A stretch of DNA of 64,000 bases, taken from contig NZ_VSZO01000001.1 of NCBI RefSeq assembly GCF_008312935.1, positions 1,612,001 to 1,676,000 of the forward strand, written 5' to 3'. Positions 1 to 9,106 of the stretch are shown here, one piece after another; the first letter of the stretch is position 1, and each line of letters opens with the position of its first letter. A program made the position numbers and the translations under genes. The notes beneath the pieces were generated by a model, which did no database searches, was not told the DNA's origin, and saw only the letters and a program-made list of their open reading frames with translations. Source of the stretch: Roseiconus lacunae (lineage in GTDB: Bacteria; Planctomycetota; Planctomycetia; Pirellulales; Pirellulaceae).

Positions 1-2616
1 AATGGTTGAAGAGTTAGTGATCTTGAGGAGCTTAAATCCTTCCTCTGCCGAACTCTGATTCCCCTGTTTCCAATTCAAAAGATAGTAGCTATCCGGTCGA
101 TTGTTGTCCGGGTTGACGCTCAGGCCGAACGCGACACCGATGAAGTCATCATCACTCGAGGTTTCCACTTTGATTCGGCCGGTGAATTCACGGTCGATGA
201 AGTCGAAATCGCTGACAAAGAACGTGGGGCTTCCGTTGACGTATTGCTTGACGCTGGATCCTCCACCTTCGATTCGCCAATCGCCGGAACCACCGGTCGC
301 GTAGTCACGTTCGACCCAATTGGCCAAGTCAACGACACCGCCCTGGACCGGTGCTAGATCGATCACGTCTGTTCCATTCAGGTACGTCGGGGCAACGGGG
401 ATGACTTGGTCGTCACCGCCGCCCGGCAGGCGGTCTGGGCCGAGATCGGTCAGCACGTAGTTGTCCGTGTCATTGGCTCCGGCAACCGAAACCGGTTCGG
501 ATAGATTAAGCGTGATCCGAGAAATATCGTCGCTCGTTGAGCCGTTGGGAACTTGCGAGACAATCTCGGGGGCCGACGCTGGGATGCTGAGTGGGACTAC
601 GGTGATGTTGTCCGTGAAATTCGGCTCGGCAATGCGTTGATCGTCGTTGACATTCACGATCAGGAAATATTCCCCGGGTGCGATACCTGTCAGCTGGACG
701 GTGCGCGACACGGGGAGTTGCTCCCCTGGATTGATAATGTCATTGGCGACGGAGTTGCGCAAAAGCAAGTCGACACCCGGATCAATTTGAGTGTCAGTAG
801 AGAGATACACCGCATCAACGCGAGAGGTCGTTGTCGCCGCGAAACCCACATTCTCGATCGAGTAATCCAGTGTGACTTGCTGCATCGGTTGAGCCAGCAA
901 GGAATCAGTAACAGGGGTCGCGGCGAGATCGGCGAGCAGCGGTATTGGCGTGTTGAAAGTGACATTGTCGATCGCGGAAGTATCGGTCGTGGATCCCAGT
1001 GAGAGGTCAACACGAGCGATGCCCGGCGTGGCGATGGTCACCAACTCTTGTGTTGCGCCACCTGCGTTAAACGTGTCGGAGAATAGAATGGCTCCCGTCT
1101 GATCGTATGCCGTTGCCGTCACGCCAATCGCTTCTGCATCAAGTGCGTAGAAGCTGAATAGATCTGTCGAGGCGGGTGTCGTCGTCCCTGGCACGACAAA
1201 AGTAAAGGACACTTTTCCCGTTTCCGCCGGATTGGGCGTCGACGCGCCGAATACGTTCGAAGGAGACACAGGGACAAAGTCGGTCGGGAACGCATTGGTA
1301 ACCTCGAGACCTCCCGATGTTTCAAACAAGATCCCTTTGTCTGAGAACTGGTCCGTGACCGCCGTCCCGATGGGCACCTCTTCGAACGTAATCTGTTGGT
1401 TGCCGACATTCGGATCGACATACATCGCCGACTGAGGAATCAATTGTGAACCCGTCGACGCCGTGTTCCACCAAAGTTCAAGTCCGCTCTGGCCAACCGA
1501 GTTCGCTGCGAACAGCAGATTTACCGGATAAAGCCCTTCCTCGGGGACGCTCAAGTTGAATCCCGAGAAGCTGAAACCACGGTCACCGGTCGACCCAATG
1601 AATTGGTTGTCGAACGTCAGATGGAAGCCATCGTCGCTTCCTACCGACATTGTGAGATCGATGTCCTCGGTCGCCGGGTTGAGATCCATCTCGTCTGTGA
1701 TCCCCAGATAGAAATCAATATCCAGAATGAAATTCTGAGCCGACAATCCCGCGACCTGATCCGGAGGGGTTGTCGTGTCGGCAAAGAAGGAGTTGAACGA
1801 ATTGCCAACGTTGATGACGGAACCGGGACGCGGGAAATCGATAAAGGGACTGAGCGTTGAACCACTGGGAGCCCGTGTGGCGATGTCACTCGGCAGTGGT
1901 GCCCTGCCGCCGCCGATGCCGTTGTAGAGGTCGATTGTAACACCATCGCCGTCGACACTCGGCAAAGGTGCTTCTGCCGAACGGTAGGTCACTTCAAAGT
2001 TGTCGATCGTGAAGTACGTCCCATCGAAACTTCCGCCTGCCGTTCCCGGTTCGGTATCAAATTCGACGGAGTGAATAAGTCGCCCACCGGTCGCCGACGT
2101 ATTGATACTGAATCGGGTCATCGAGTCCGACGCGGTTTGTCCGATCAACGTCCCCTCCGCGTCATATGCAAAGAGAGTCTTCTGTGAGGTGTCGTCATCC
2201 GTGTCATCGAAAGACACGGAATCGACACCTTTACTGAACTGCGCGACGATCCCGCTGGTGTGAAAGTTGTTCGGACCGGTGGTCGTGTTGAAGGCTCCCA
2301 GGACGAAATCGTTTTGGCTACCGACCTTAATGTTGCCGAAGTTATCGTTGGTGAGATGCACGCCGGCCGCGTTGCCGCCCGACGTACCATTGGACTCGTC
2401 GTCGGTGAACGTGATCTGAAAGCCCTTCGGTCCAATGAACACCAAGTCCCCGTGGCTTTGACTGAGGTCGTCCTGCTGACTGTTGAAGTCGAGCAGCACG
2501 GTATCGCTCGCAAGCATGCGGCGATCCTCCAGACCCTCCATCCCCAAAATCTGCCGCGCGAGTTTCCTTCTTCGTCGACTCCGAATCTTCTCGTTCCCAA
2601 ACAAACCGCGTCGCAT
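1..2616 (-). CDS. Giant surface protein with LEPR-type N-terminus (partial)
   Basis: Translating the minus strand from the ATG at 2616 gives 872 codons with no stop before the window edge, so the C-terminus is missing. A purine-rich GGGGGAG precedes the ATG. The N-terminus is strongly basic and then carries LGMEGLEDRRMLASD (about residues 24-38), the planctomycete LEPRxLLA-like motif of very large exported proteins. Domains I read in order: a beta-rich region (38-215); a PA14-like domain (about 225-395, with VGSDDGFHLTFD); a second beta-rich module (400-555); a CARDB adhesion domain (about 558-675); an SbsA-type Ig-like domain (677-755); and, at the edge, a region resembling the thrombospondin C-terminal lectin-like fold (DDFIGVAFGL, YYLLNWKQG). 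The inferred role is cell-surface adhesion or carbohydrate binding. Domain names are by motif resemblance; the exported giant-protein class is the firmer call. Confidence 0.8.
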   Translation of the reverse strand, partial: MRRGLFGNEKIRSRRRRKLARQILGMEGLEDRRMLASDTVLLDFNSQQDDLSQSHGDLVFIGPKGFQITFTDDESNGTSGGNAAGVHLTNDNFGNIKVGSQNDFVLGAFNTTTGPNNFHTSGIVAQFSKGVDSVSFDDTDDDTSQKTLFAYDAEGTLIGQTASDSMTRFSINTSATGGRLIHSVEFDTEPGTAGGSFDGTYFTIDNFEVTYRSAEAPLPSVDGDGVTIDLYNGIGGGRAPLPSDIATRAPSGSTLSPFIDFPRPGSVINVGNSFNSFFADTTTPPDQVAGLSAQNFILDIDFYLGITDEMDLNPATEDIDLTMSVGSDDGFHLTFDNQFIGSTGDRGFSFSGFNLSVPEEGLYPVNLLFAANSVGQSGLELWWNTASTGSQLIPQSAMYVDPNVGNQQITFEEVPIGTAVTDQFSDKGILFETSGGLEVTNAFPTDFVPVSPSNVFGASTPNPAETGKVSFTFVVPGTTTPASTDLFSFYALDAEAIGVTATAYDQTGAILFSDTFNAGGATQELVTIATPGIARVDLSLGSTTDTSAIDNVTFNTPIPLLADLAATPVTDSLLAQPMQQVTLDYSIENVGFAATTTSRVDAVYLSTDTQIDPGVDLLLRNSVANDIINPGEQLPVSRTVQLTGIAPGEYFLIVNVNDDQRIAEPNFTDNITVVPLSIPASAPEIVSQVPNGSTSDDISRITLNLSEPVSVAGANDTDNYVLTDLGPDRLPGGGDDQVIPVAPTYLNGTDVIDLAPVQGGVVDLANWVERDYATGGSGDWRIEGGGSSVKQYVNGSPTFFVSDFDFIDREFTGRIKVETSSDDDFIGVAFGLSVNPDNNRPDSYYLLNWKQGNQSSAEEGFKLLKITNSSTI

Positions 2617-3143
2617 AGCAAACTCCCCCACGCCTTAGAAACGCATGTATCCCCGCTGATGGGTCGTTACGGTAGAGGAGTCAGAGTGGCGGTGCAACTG
2701 CACTGGGGGTCGGCTACGTAGTTCTTAATGAAATCCTTTGGAATATTGTACAAATGGTTTGCTGCCGGCCTGTTCCCAACTACTCGATCGTCAATTTCGA
2801 GTTCCTGTTGCCGCGAACTCTGACAGTAGTATTGTGTATTGGTTCAGCGTGAATTGGAGTCGATCGAGATCGCTGTTATTCAACAGGGGAAGCAAAGTGG
2901 GGCTCAAGTTGAAGTGAGTCCCGTTTCAAAACGTCAGACAGTGGAACCAAACCCGAATAGACGTTGGATCCAGGATGGAAGTTTTTTCGCATTGACCGAA
3001 ACATCGAAGGAAACAGTGGCGGCATCACAAGACGCCGCTGCCCTTCGACGTTTCACTTGGCACGGCGCTTGAATTGGTCCTCATCAGGGCTCTATCCTCC
3101 GACCAAGCGGTTGCAATTTATCTCGCGCTCACAACGACCGCAG
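2617..3143. other. Intergenic gap, no gene seen
   Basis: This is the leader side of the surface-protein gene plus the flank of the IS3 remnant. Short open frames here have no recognisable protein features. A small inverted repeat (GAGTTC ... GAACTC near 2800-2820) is visible but has no T-run. I see no RNA gene. Confidence 0.5.
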
Positions 3144-3690
3144 TCAAGCAGCGGCCTGCTGACGTCGCTTTCGACGTTGCTCACGTGCGGCCTGTAATTT
3201 GCGGTCGCGTGAAGCGAAGTCTTCCGTTTCCGCACCGGCGAGTTTCGTGTGCGGCGTCACGCACCCGATGGCACTGTGAAGACGAACTTCGTTGTAGTGC
3301 CGTACATACTCCGTGACGATTGAACGCGCGTCGTCCAGTGAAGAAATGTACTTCTCGCGGATGCAATTGCTTTTGATCGGGCGGTGGTAACGCTCAATCT
3401 TGCCATTGCTTTGCAGGGAAATAGGGGGACGTTTTCACGTGCGTCATTTGATCGTGAGGTTTCGCGGGCTGTCCAAAGCCAGTGCCCTTCCTGGACTTCT
3501 TGCCATTAAACCGATCCATTTCACGATCTGCTTGGCGGGCGTCTCAGCCCGGTTGGACCAGTACTCGATGTAGTCGACGATGGAGTCTCGCGTGTCATGG
3601 GGCCCCACGCGCCAGTAAGGGTTCCCCAAGTCCTTTTTTAGCTGAACGTGCTCCTGAAGAAGTTCAGCGACGACTTCGTTTTTTGCAGGA
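3144..3690 (-). pseudogene. IS3-family transposase OrfB remnant with core deleted
   Basis: Three fragments can be read in order. The first has HDTRDSIVDYIEYWSNRAE and ends at KQIVKWIG. The second is RFNGKKSRKGTGFGQPAKPHD. The third is MTHVKTSPYFP, then (after a one-base insertion near 3411-3417) SNGKIERYHR through to the C-terminal stop at 3144. In intact relatives a long stretch separates fragment 1 from fragment 2, and the WHIDVSYLN...SDNGPQF catalytic region separates fragment 2 from fragment 3. The two junctions fall near 3505-3519 and 3445-3455. The first two catalytic aspartates are therefore gone. Fragment identity rests on remembered family consensus. Confidence 0.8.
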
Positions 3691-3927
3691 TCTGGCCTCA
3701 AGTGCCTCGATCTTCTTGTCTTTGCGGTCGTCCGCCTTGCGTTTTCGGCTGGGCCTGGTAAACGCGGCTTCGGCGTTTTCAAAGAGCTCTCTCTGCCACT
3801 GATAAACCTGAGTGGGTTGCAGCCCAAACTCGTCACAGAGGTCAGAAACGGGCGTTTTGTCGACTAAGTATCGCTTCACGACAGCGGCTTTTTCTTGGGC
3901 GGTGAACATGCTTCGAGATCGTGCCAT
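3664..3927 (-). CDS. IS3-family OrfA-like HTH protein, frameshifted at its end
   Basis: The start ATG at 3927 follows AGGAGG at ideal spacing. The protein begins MARSRSMFTAQEKAAVVKRY and contains the helix-turn-helix of IS3 OrfA (VSDLCDEFGLQPTQVYQWQ), followed by the basic, coiled region (KKIEALEAR). After LEAR the frame runs into an early stop. The expected continuation (KNEVVAELLQEHVQLKK) lies in the +1 frame, so a single extra base around 3679-3692 explains the break. The frame relation is +1, not the usual -1 programmed shift of IS3 elements, which favours damage over regulated frameshifting. Confidence 0.7.
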   Translation of the reverse strand: MARSRSMFTAQEKAAVVKRYLVDKTPVSDLCDEFGLQPTQVYQWQRELFENAEAAFTRPSRKRKADDRKDKKIEALEARSCKKRSRR

Positions 3928-4147
3928 CGAGATGTCCTCCTTCGGACTGTAGGGTAAGCGATCAGGAGCAAACTTCCGATTCAGCTGAAGAAAAGCATTC
4001 CGAAGTCCGACACGTGAGTTCAGATTGCTTGTGAAACAGACCGCGGTTGCGACCTGCCTGTCCAAGCCGTGACGGTCTGGCGGCCGGTCGATTACAATGC
4101 GGGGACCTTCCTTCATCCGTCCCTCCTCTCGCATTGCATCTAAATCG

Positions 4148-5098
4148 ATGAATCGAATCCTAGCCTGGGCGTTTGCCTTGCTTCCTGTCGCTGTTTTCGC
4201 AGGTGACGTAAAGATCGTCGACGATGGCAACAAAGCCGTCGTCACCATTGATGGCCAACCGTTTACTGAGTACCGCTACACCGGCTACGCCAAGCCAATC
4301 TTGTATCCCGTTATCGGTCCCGGTAACAAACCGATGACGCGGAACTATCCGATGGTTAAAGAGGTCGAGAACGAAGCCAGCGACCACCCCCACCACAAGT
4401 CGATTTGGTACACGCACGACGAAGTCAACGGTGTTCGCTTTTGGATGGAATCACCGGAGGGGCAGACGATCAAAAATGTTGGCAAGCAGGTTTCAACGTC
4501 ACTGAAGATTGATGGTGATTCGATTATGACCACCAGTGATTGGCGTAGTGCCGATGGCGAATCCGTTTGCACCGACGAACGAGTGATCCGATTCGGAACG
4601 ATCGGTGACGCTCGTTTCATCGACTACGAAGTCACTTGGATCGCAAGCTCGGGAGACCTCCTGATTGGCGATACCAAGGAAGGCACCATGGGGATCCGTA
4701 CCCATCCAAATCTGAGGCTTAAAGCATCACCCAAACATGGCAACCACACCGTCAGCGGACAAAGTGTCAACAGCGAAGGTGTTCGTGGCGCTGCGATGTG
4801 GGGCAAGCGCGCCGCTTGGGTTGATTACTGGGGCGAAATCGATGGAGACACGGTCGGTGTCGCTATCTTTGATCATCCAGGCAATCCTCGGCACCCGACG
4901 TGGTGGCACGCTCGTGACTATGGCTTGGTAGCCGCCAATCCCTTCGGCATTCATGACTTCGAAAAGAAAGCGGACGGCACCGGCGACATGACACTTAAGT
5001 CGGGTGAAAAGATGACTTTCAAGTACCGCTTTGTTTTCCATCCCGGAGACGTCGAATCGGCAAAGATTTCCGAGCGTTATCAAGAGTACGCGAAGTAA
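4148..5098 (+). CDS. Secreted PmoA-like protein (DUF6807)
   Basis: The ATG at 4148 gives MNRILAWAFALLPVAVFA, a clean Sec signal peptide. An upstream in-frame ATG at 4097 would add 17 residues that spoil it, so I chose the inner start; the mature protein would start at GDVKIV. The 316-residue product has the hallmarks of the DUF6807/PmoA-like family that is abundant in planctomycetes: YPVIGPGNKPMTRNYPM, then a histidine cluster DHPHHKSIWYTHDEVNG, and a late WWHARDYGLVAANPFG block. Despite the family nickname it is not a methane monooxygenase subunit. A role in carbohydrate metabolism is often suspected but not shown. It stands alone between the IS remnant and folP, which is convergent. Confidence 0.8.
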   Translation: MNRILAWAFALLPVAVFAGDVKIVDDGNKAVVTIDGQPFTEYRYTGYAKPILYPVIGPGNKPMTRNYPMVKEVENEASDHPHHKSIWYTHDEVNGVRFWMESPEGQTIKNVGKQVSTSLKIDGDSIMTTSDWRSADGESVCTDERVIRFGTIGDARFIDYEVTWIASSGDLLIGDTKEGTMGIRTHPNLRLKASPKHGNHTVSGQSVNSEGVRGAAMWGKRAAWVDYWGEIDGDTVGVAIFDHPGNPRHPTWWHARDYGLVAANPFGIHDFEKKADGTGDMTLKSGEKMTFKYRFVFHPGDVESAKISERYQEYAK

Positions 5099-5167
5099 TC
5101 GCGATCGGATCAAGTCCCCGAGCGGGTTCGCATTGCTCGCTCAGGTATTTGCTCGCTCAGGTATCAC

Positions 5168-6049
5168 TCAAGCGTCTCCGGCGTGCAATGGCCGCACGGC
5201 GTTGAAAAGTTTCAGCGCGTCGGCGGTCATGCGAACGTTGTGAACGCGGATCACGTCGGCTCCCATCGTTGCAACCGCCAAGCTGACGCCCAGTGTGCCC
5301 GCATCGCGATCGGCGGCTTTGTCGCCAATCGCTTTGCCGACGAACCCTTTTCGGCTGTGTCCGATTAGGATCGGCACCCCGAGATCACAGAAGCGGGCGG
5401 TGTGTTGCAGCAGCGTCAAATTGTGTGCGTGTGTCTTGCCAAACCCGATTCCTGGGTCCAAGCAAATACGATCACGGGCGATGCCGGCGGCTTCGATCAC
5501 TTGTAATCGTTGCCACAAGTAGTCGTAGATTTCTTCGACAACATTTTCATAGCAGGGATCATTTTGCATCGTTTGCGGAGTGCCTTTCATGTGCATCGCA
5601 CACACACCGGCACCGCTGGAAACGGCGACGTCCAACATTTCAGGATCGCCTTCCAGACCCGTGACATCGTTGATGATCTCGGCGCCGGCCTTGAGTGCGG
5701 CCTTTGCCACGGCGGCTTTACTGGTGTCGATGCTGATCGGGATTGTGAGTTTACCCGACAAGCCCTCGATGACCGGTAGCACGCGACCGAGTTCATCGTC
5801 GGTCGCGACGGGATCACTGTAGGGACGCGTGCTTTCCCCACCGATGTCGATGATCTCCGCCCCGTCGTCCTGCATCTGCAGGGCGACTTCGATCGCCCGT
5901 TGAAGCTCGTTGTGTCGACCGCCATCGGAAAAGCTATCCGGGGTGACATTTAGGATGCCCATCACCAGCGGGCGATGTTGTAGCGAGAGGGTTCGCGTCC
6001 CCAAGTTCCAGACGTCGGGCCGAATCGGCGAGGTGGATGAAGTTGTCAT
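5168..6049 (-). CDS. folP: Dihydropteroate synthase
   Basis: Condenses p-aminobenzoate with the pterin diphosphate in folate synthesis. The (beta/alpha)8 pterin-binding signature is complete: MGILNVTPDSFSDGG near the N-terminus, then DIGGESTRPYS, the IDTSKAAV strand, NDVTG, DPGIGFGKT, GHSRKGFVG and a final IRVHNV. Length (293 residues from the ATG at 6049, or 295 from a GTG at 6055) is normal. It is the last gene of a six-gene minus-strand run, 74 bp after the LptE-like gene. A short direct repeat (GCTCGCTCAGGTAT, twice, near 5135-5165) lies just beyond its stop. Confidence 0.95.
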   Translation of the reverse strand: MTTSSTSPIRPDVWNLGTRTLSLQHRPLVMGILNVTPDSFSDGGRHNELQRAIEVALQMQDDGAEIIDIGGESTRPYSDPVATDDELGRVLPVIEGLSGKLTIPISIDTSKAAVAKAALKAGAEIINDVTGLEGDPEMLDVAVSSGAGVCAMHMKGTPQTMQNDPCYENVVEEIYDYLWQRLQVIEAAGIARDRICLDPGIGFGKTHAHNLTLLQHTARFCDLGVPILIGHSRKGFVGKAIGDKAADRDAGTLGVSLAVATMGADVIRVHNVRMTADALKLFNAVRPLHAGDA

Positions 6050-6123
6050 CGCCACAGTTTGACCGTCTCGCCTGATCTCGACAACACGCCGGGCCTGTCG
6101 GGATTGGTGATTCGCCGTTCGGC

Positions 6124-6678
6124 TTACCAGCGCGATTCCATTTGAGAAACGATTCGACCGGCAAGCTGTTCGATCGCTTGTAGATTCGCGGTGTCGATCG
6201 ATTGGCCCGCTTCGGGGACGAAGCGGGCATTTTGGCTGAAGCCGGTGAGGTCACCGGCTTCAGCGGCGACGCTGTTTTGCATCAACGGTTGACCGTTTCT
6301 TGATGTCCAGTTCGCATGTACCGTCACGGCCGTATCGAGGGCTCTCGGATCGTCACTGAGGGATTCGGTGAGCACTGTTTTCGATTGCGAAACGATGGTG
6401 CATGACAACACCGAATCGGCGGCCGGGTTACTGACGACTTTATACGGCGTCCGCCGCTGGACTTCACGCACCAAGGCTTCGGTCAATTGCTTGCCAAGTT
6501 CGGGGCGGAACGTTTCGTTGCGGACGACTGGAATATGGATCGTCTGGATGCCAACCGGGTAAAGCGCGTCGGCGCCAAACCGATACGTCGCGCAACCGGT
6601 CGATAGCGTCATCCACATCACGCCAAGGGCGATCGCGACAAGCGCACGGGACTTCGCATTCAACAGTGAACCATCCAT
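6124..6678 (-). CDS. lptE: LptE-like outer-membrane lipoprotein
   Basis: A 184-residue lipoprotein. The signal sequence ends in the lipobox LSTGC (Cys about 29), followed by ATYRFGADALYPVGIQTIHIPVVRNETFRPELGKQLTEAL, the fold start seen in LptE/RlpB-type proteins. LptE plugs the LptD barrel that places lipopolysaccharide in the outer leaflet; family members are weakly conserved, so the function is inferred from fold motif, size and lipidation. It starts 9 bp after the stop of the BamD-like gene, which also makes an envelope lipoprotein. Confidence 0.75.
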   Translation of the reverse strand: MDGSLLNAKSRALVAIALGVMWMTLSTGCATYRFGADALYPVGIQTIHIPVVRNETFRPELGKQLTEALVREVQRRTPYKVVSNPAADSVLSCTIVSQSKTVLTESLSDDPRALDTAVTVHANWTSRNGQPLMQNSVAAEAGDLTGFSQNARFVPEAGQSIDTANLQAIEQLAGRIVSQMESRW

Positions 6679-6687
6679 TGCCAGGAC

Positions 6688-8016
6688 CTACCGAAAGAAC
6701 GATTCGTTTGGCGGAGGCTCGCTCTCGCCCGCATCACCTTCGGTCGATCGCAACGACTCGACCGTGACCAGTGGTGGTGATTGTTTGGCGGAGGGAAATA
6801 GTTTTGTCATAAACGCGAGTGGTTTGTCGGGTGAACCTGGTAGTTCTTCGATTTGAGCCAACCGTTCGCGAGCTTGTTCGGCCTGTGGGGCCTGCGGGTG
6901 GTCTCGGAGCAGCATGCGATATAGATCACGGGCCGAAGCGTATTCGCGTTGTTTTTCGCGAATGTCGGCTCGATAGCTGAGTTTGGCGGCCTTGTGATAG
7001 TCGATCTCCGCCGCCGCCCGTGCGACCATGTCGGCATACTTTTTGTCTTTTAGTTTGTCAGGAAATCGTCGACGTGTTTGCTTGACCAACACGTCCGCTT
7101 CGTCCAGCATCCGTTCGCTGTAAAGCGGGCCGGCATAGACTTCTAGTTTGCAACGGATTCCCAACAAGTGTGCCAGAAACAGGTGATCGCTATCGGAAAA
7201 CGTTTCACGCAGATCGGCAAGGAACTCGTCGGCACGTTCATAGTCACCACGTCGAATGTATTCCGCTGCCGCGGCCATCGTGGCGTCGTCGGCGAGCTTT
7301 CCGGTCGGATCGTCATAGCGAATCTGGTCGAGCACTCGGATCGCATGGCTTGCCGAATCACGCATCGGCCGTTTGTCGTCGAAGAAGTTCAACGTGTACC
7401 AGGACTCGCTGCCCGATTTGTCCAGGTCGATCCAGTATTTACTGATCGCAAACAGACGTGCCGCGGCGCGGTCGGAATGTCGGTTGCGCGGAAATTCCTT
7501 TTGCAAGATTTCGAACGCATCCCGGGCGTTGTTCAAGTCATCGGCGAAGAAGTACGCCTCACCTTTCATGAACAAAGCGTCTTGATGAATCGCCGACCCG
7601 GGGGCTTCCTTGGTTGCCTTGTGAAACAGTTTGGCAGACTGCTCAAACATCTTCGTGCGTTGCTCGTCGGGGGCACGCACGGCTTCACGAAAAATCGCGT
7701 CAGCTTCGAGGTACAATTCCTTGGCCCGTGGCAAGTCTTCCGATTGCCCGGTGACGTAGCCGACGAGGTGACTGGAACCAAACCGATTTGTCCCCGGTTT
7801 GCGTTTCGCACCGCCGACCTGTGATGCGACCTCGGTGGATTCGTCGTCCGAATCCGCATCGCCGCTGGAGACAAACGGGAGCGGCGGAAAGAACCGCTGC
7901 TCGCCGGCCGAACCGCCGAAGGTCTGACAACCGGCGACACAGACGACCAGCAACAGAGCCGATGGTGTGACGCGGATCAACGGATTAAATTGGTTTTGCT
8001 TGACAGTTCGTCTCAT
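6688..8016 (-). CDS. BamD-like TPR lipoprotein
   Basis: I chose the ATG at 8016, which overlaps the recO stop as ATGA and gives MRRTVKQNQFNPL... with lipobox VCVAGC. The longer open frame upstream lies inside recO and has no signal peptide. The 442-residue protein has repeated TPR-like helix pairs (KLFHKATKEAPGSAIHQDAL, ARDAFEILQKEFPRNRHSD, ARDLYRMLLRDHPQAPQAEQ) as in BamD/YfiO, the lipoprotein of the outer-membrane barrel assembly machine. It is longer than Proteobacterial BamD (about 245), so a general envelope TPR lipoprotein remains possible. Translation is probably coupled to recO. Confidence 0.7.
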   Translation of the reverse strand: MRRTVKQNQFNPLIRVTPSALLLVVCVAGCQTFGGSAGEQRFFPPLPFVSSGDADSDDESTEVASQVGGAKRKPGTNRFGSSHLVGYVTGQSEDLPRAKELYLEADAIFREAVRAPDEQRTKMFEQSAKLFHKATKEAPGSAIHQDALFMKGEAYFFADDLNNARDAFEILQKEFPRNRHSDRAAARLFAISKYWIDLDKSGSESWYTLNFFDDKRPMRDSASHAIRVLDQIRYDDPTGKLADDATMAAAAEYIRRGDYERADEFLADLRETFSDSDHLFLAHLLGIRCKLEVYAGPLYSERMLDEADVLVKQTRRRFPDKLKDKKYADMVARAAAEIDYHKAAKLSYRADIREKQREYASARDLYRMLLRDHPQAPQAEQARERLAQIEELPGSPDKPLAFMTKLFPSAKQSPPLVTVESLRSTEGDAGESEPPPNESFFR

Positions 8017-8771
8017 GCGTCCGGTTCCATCCGGGCGGGCAGAAATGGTTGCATCCGAGGCATCGTGCCAAGGATTGCTTGGATGTATCGGTTCAGCAGG
8101 CCTCGTAATTCCGCATAAACTGAGGCGGAAACCGTGACAGGCTGGCGGGTGTGAGGTGCTAGCAATTGCTCGAGTTGTTCGACGGTAGCCACGGCGACGT
8201 TGACGATCGAAACTTGTCGGCTGCGGCACTGGGGGCAGACCACACCACCGGCGATCGGGGCGAAGGGCATTCGGCGATCACGTGGAACGGTGTTCCCACA
8301 GTCGGCGCACTGGCGAGTGGTCGGTGCGTGTCCGAGCAATCGTAGGGCGGCGGCTTCGAAACCGAGCAGCGTCGCAGCCGGATTCCCCGTCCCGTCGATT
8401 TGCCCGAGGGCATCGATCGCGGCGTCATAGAGCGCCGGGTGCGGGTCGTGATTGTCCGTCAGTAAGCGAAGCATTTCGGCGACGTAGTATCCCGCGTACA
8501 GGCGTTGGAGTGATTTTTCGGCTCCACGAAATCGTCGTTGGAGCTTGGCCTCGGTCAGCAAATCGAGCGCATCGGAGCTTTTCCGAATCAGCACTACACG
8601 ACAGACGGCGAGCAGGTCAAGCGATCCTTCGAAGGAACTCTTCGGGCGGCGCGCGCCTTTGGCGAGCGCCGCAAGTTGCCCAAAGTCCCTGGTTAGCAGG
8701 TGAACGACGAGACTGGTTTCACTGAATTCGATCGTTCGCAACACGATCGCCGTCGTCAATTCGGCGGCCAT
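8013..8771 (-). CDS. recO: DNA repair protein RecO
   Basis: RecO loads RecA with RecR and anneals SSB-coated strands in recombination repair. The 252-residue protein has the N-terminal OB-fold start (VLRTIEFSETSLVVHLLTRDFG, AKGARRPKSSF) and a C-terminal four-cysteine zinc site (CADCGN ... CPQC). Its ATG overlaps the TAA of the upstream TPR gene (TAATG), and its TGA overlaps the next ATG (ATGA), so it is translationally coupled on both sides. Confidence 0.92.
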   Translation of the reverse strand: MAAELTTAIVLRTIEFSETSLVVHLLTRDFGQLAALAKGARRPKSSFEGSLDLLAVCRVVLIRKSSDALDLLTEAKLQRRFRGAEKSLQRLYAGYYVAEMLRLLTDNHDPHPALYDAAIDALGQIDGTGNPAATLLGFEAAALRLLGHAPTTRQCADCGNTVPRDRRMPFAPIAGGVVCPQCRSRQVSIVNVAVATVEQLEQLLAPHTRQPVTVSASVYAELRGLLNRYIQAILGTMPRMQPFLPARMEPDA

Positions 8772-9106
8772 TACAGCTCGTCGTCGTCTTCGCCCAGTTC
8801 GCCGAGAGACGCTAAGAACTCGCTCATTTCGGCGGCGGCATGCCCGTCATTTTGGGTCCGGGCTTGTTCAATTCCCTCACGCAACTGCGTTCGTGCCTGG
8901 TCGATACGGCCGAGGTCGACCAACTGTTGGGCCGCCATAAAGTAAGCCGGCACGTAGGGCGGCGAATCTTTGGTTAGCTCGCCCAGTTTTTGTAAGCTCG
9001 ATTCATGATCGCCTTCCTTGCGAAACTCCATCGCCAGGGAGTAACGCAAGAACGTGTCGCCGGGTTCGCTGGCGAGCATCTCAAGAATTTTTTCTTTGCG
9101 CGACAT
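8771..9106 (-). CDS. Small TPR protein
   Basis: A 111-residue soluble protein made of about two to three TPR-like helix pairs (FLRYSLAMEFRKEGDHESSLQKL, PAYFMAAQQLVDLGRIDQARTQLREGIEQA) with a very acidic C-terminus (GEDDDEL). No signal peptide. It is probably a cytoplasmic scaffold protein; the specific partner is unknown. It starts immediately after the TAG of the GNAT-like gene and overlaps recO by one base. Confidence 0.8.
   Translation of the reverse strand: MSRKEKILEMLASEPGDTFLRYSLAMEFRKEGDHESSLQKLGELTKDSPPYVPAYFMAAQQLVDLGRIDQARTQLREGIEQARTQNDGHAAAEMSEFLASLGELGEDDDEL

Larger units (their letters stand above)
3144..3927 (-). mobile_element. Degenerate IS3-family insertion element
   Basis: The span holds an OrfA-like helix-turn-helix protein followed by pieces of an OrfB/DDE transposase, all on the minus strand. 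About 784 bp remain, whereas intact members of this family need roughly 1.2-1.5 kb of transposase coding sequence. The pieces appear in the right order but are separated by deletions and frameshifts, so the element cannot move by itself. I could not find convincing terminal inverted repeats or a target duplication, so the true ends may lie outside these coordinates; the upstream edge could reach about 4000. Confidence 0.85.

Noticed and set aside
3664-3690. Programmed -1 frameshift in the IS element (A-rich slippery run)
   Set aside because: A run of six A is there, but the downstream transposase-like frame is +1 relative to OrfA, and other frameshifts and deletions are present, so damage explains it better.
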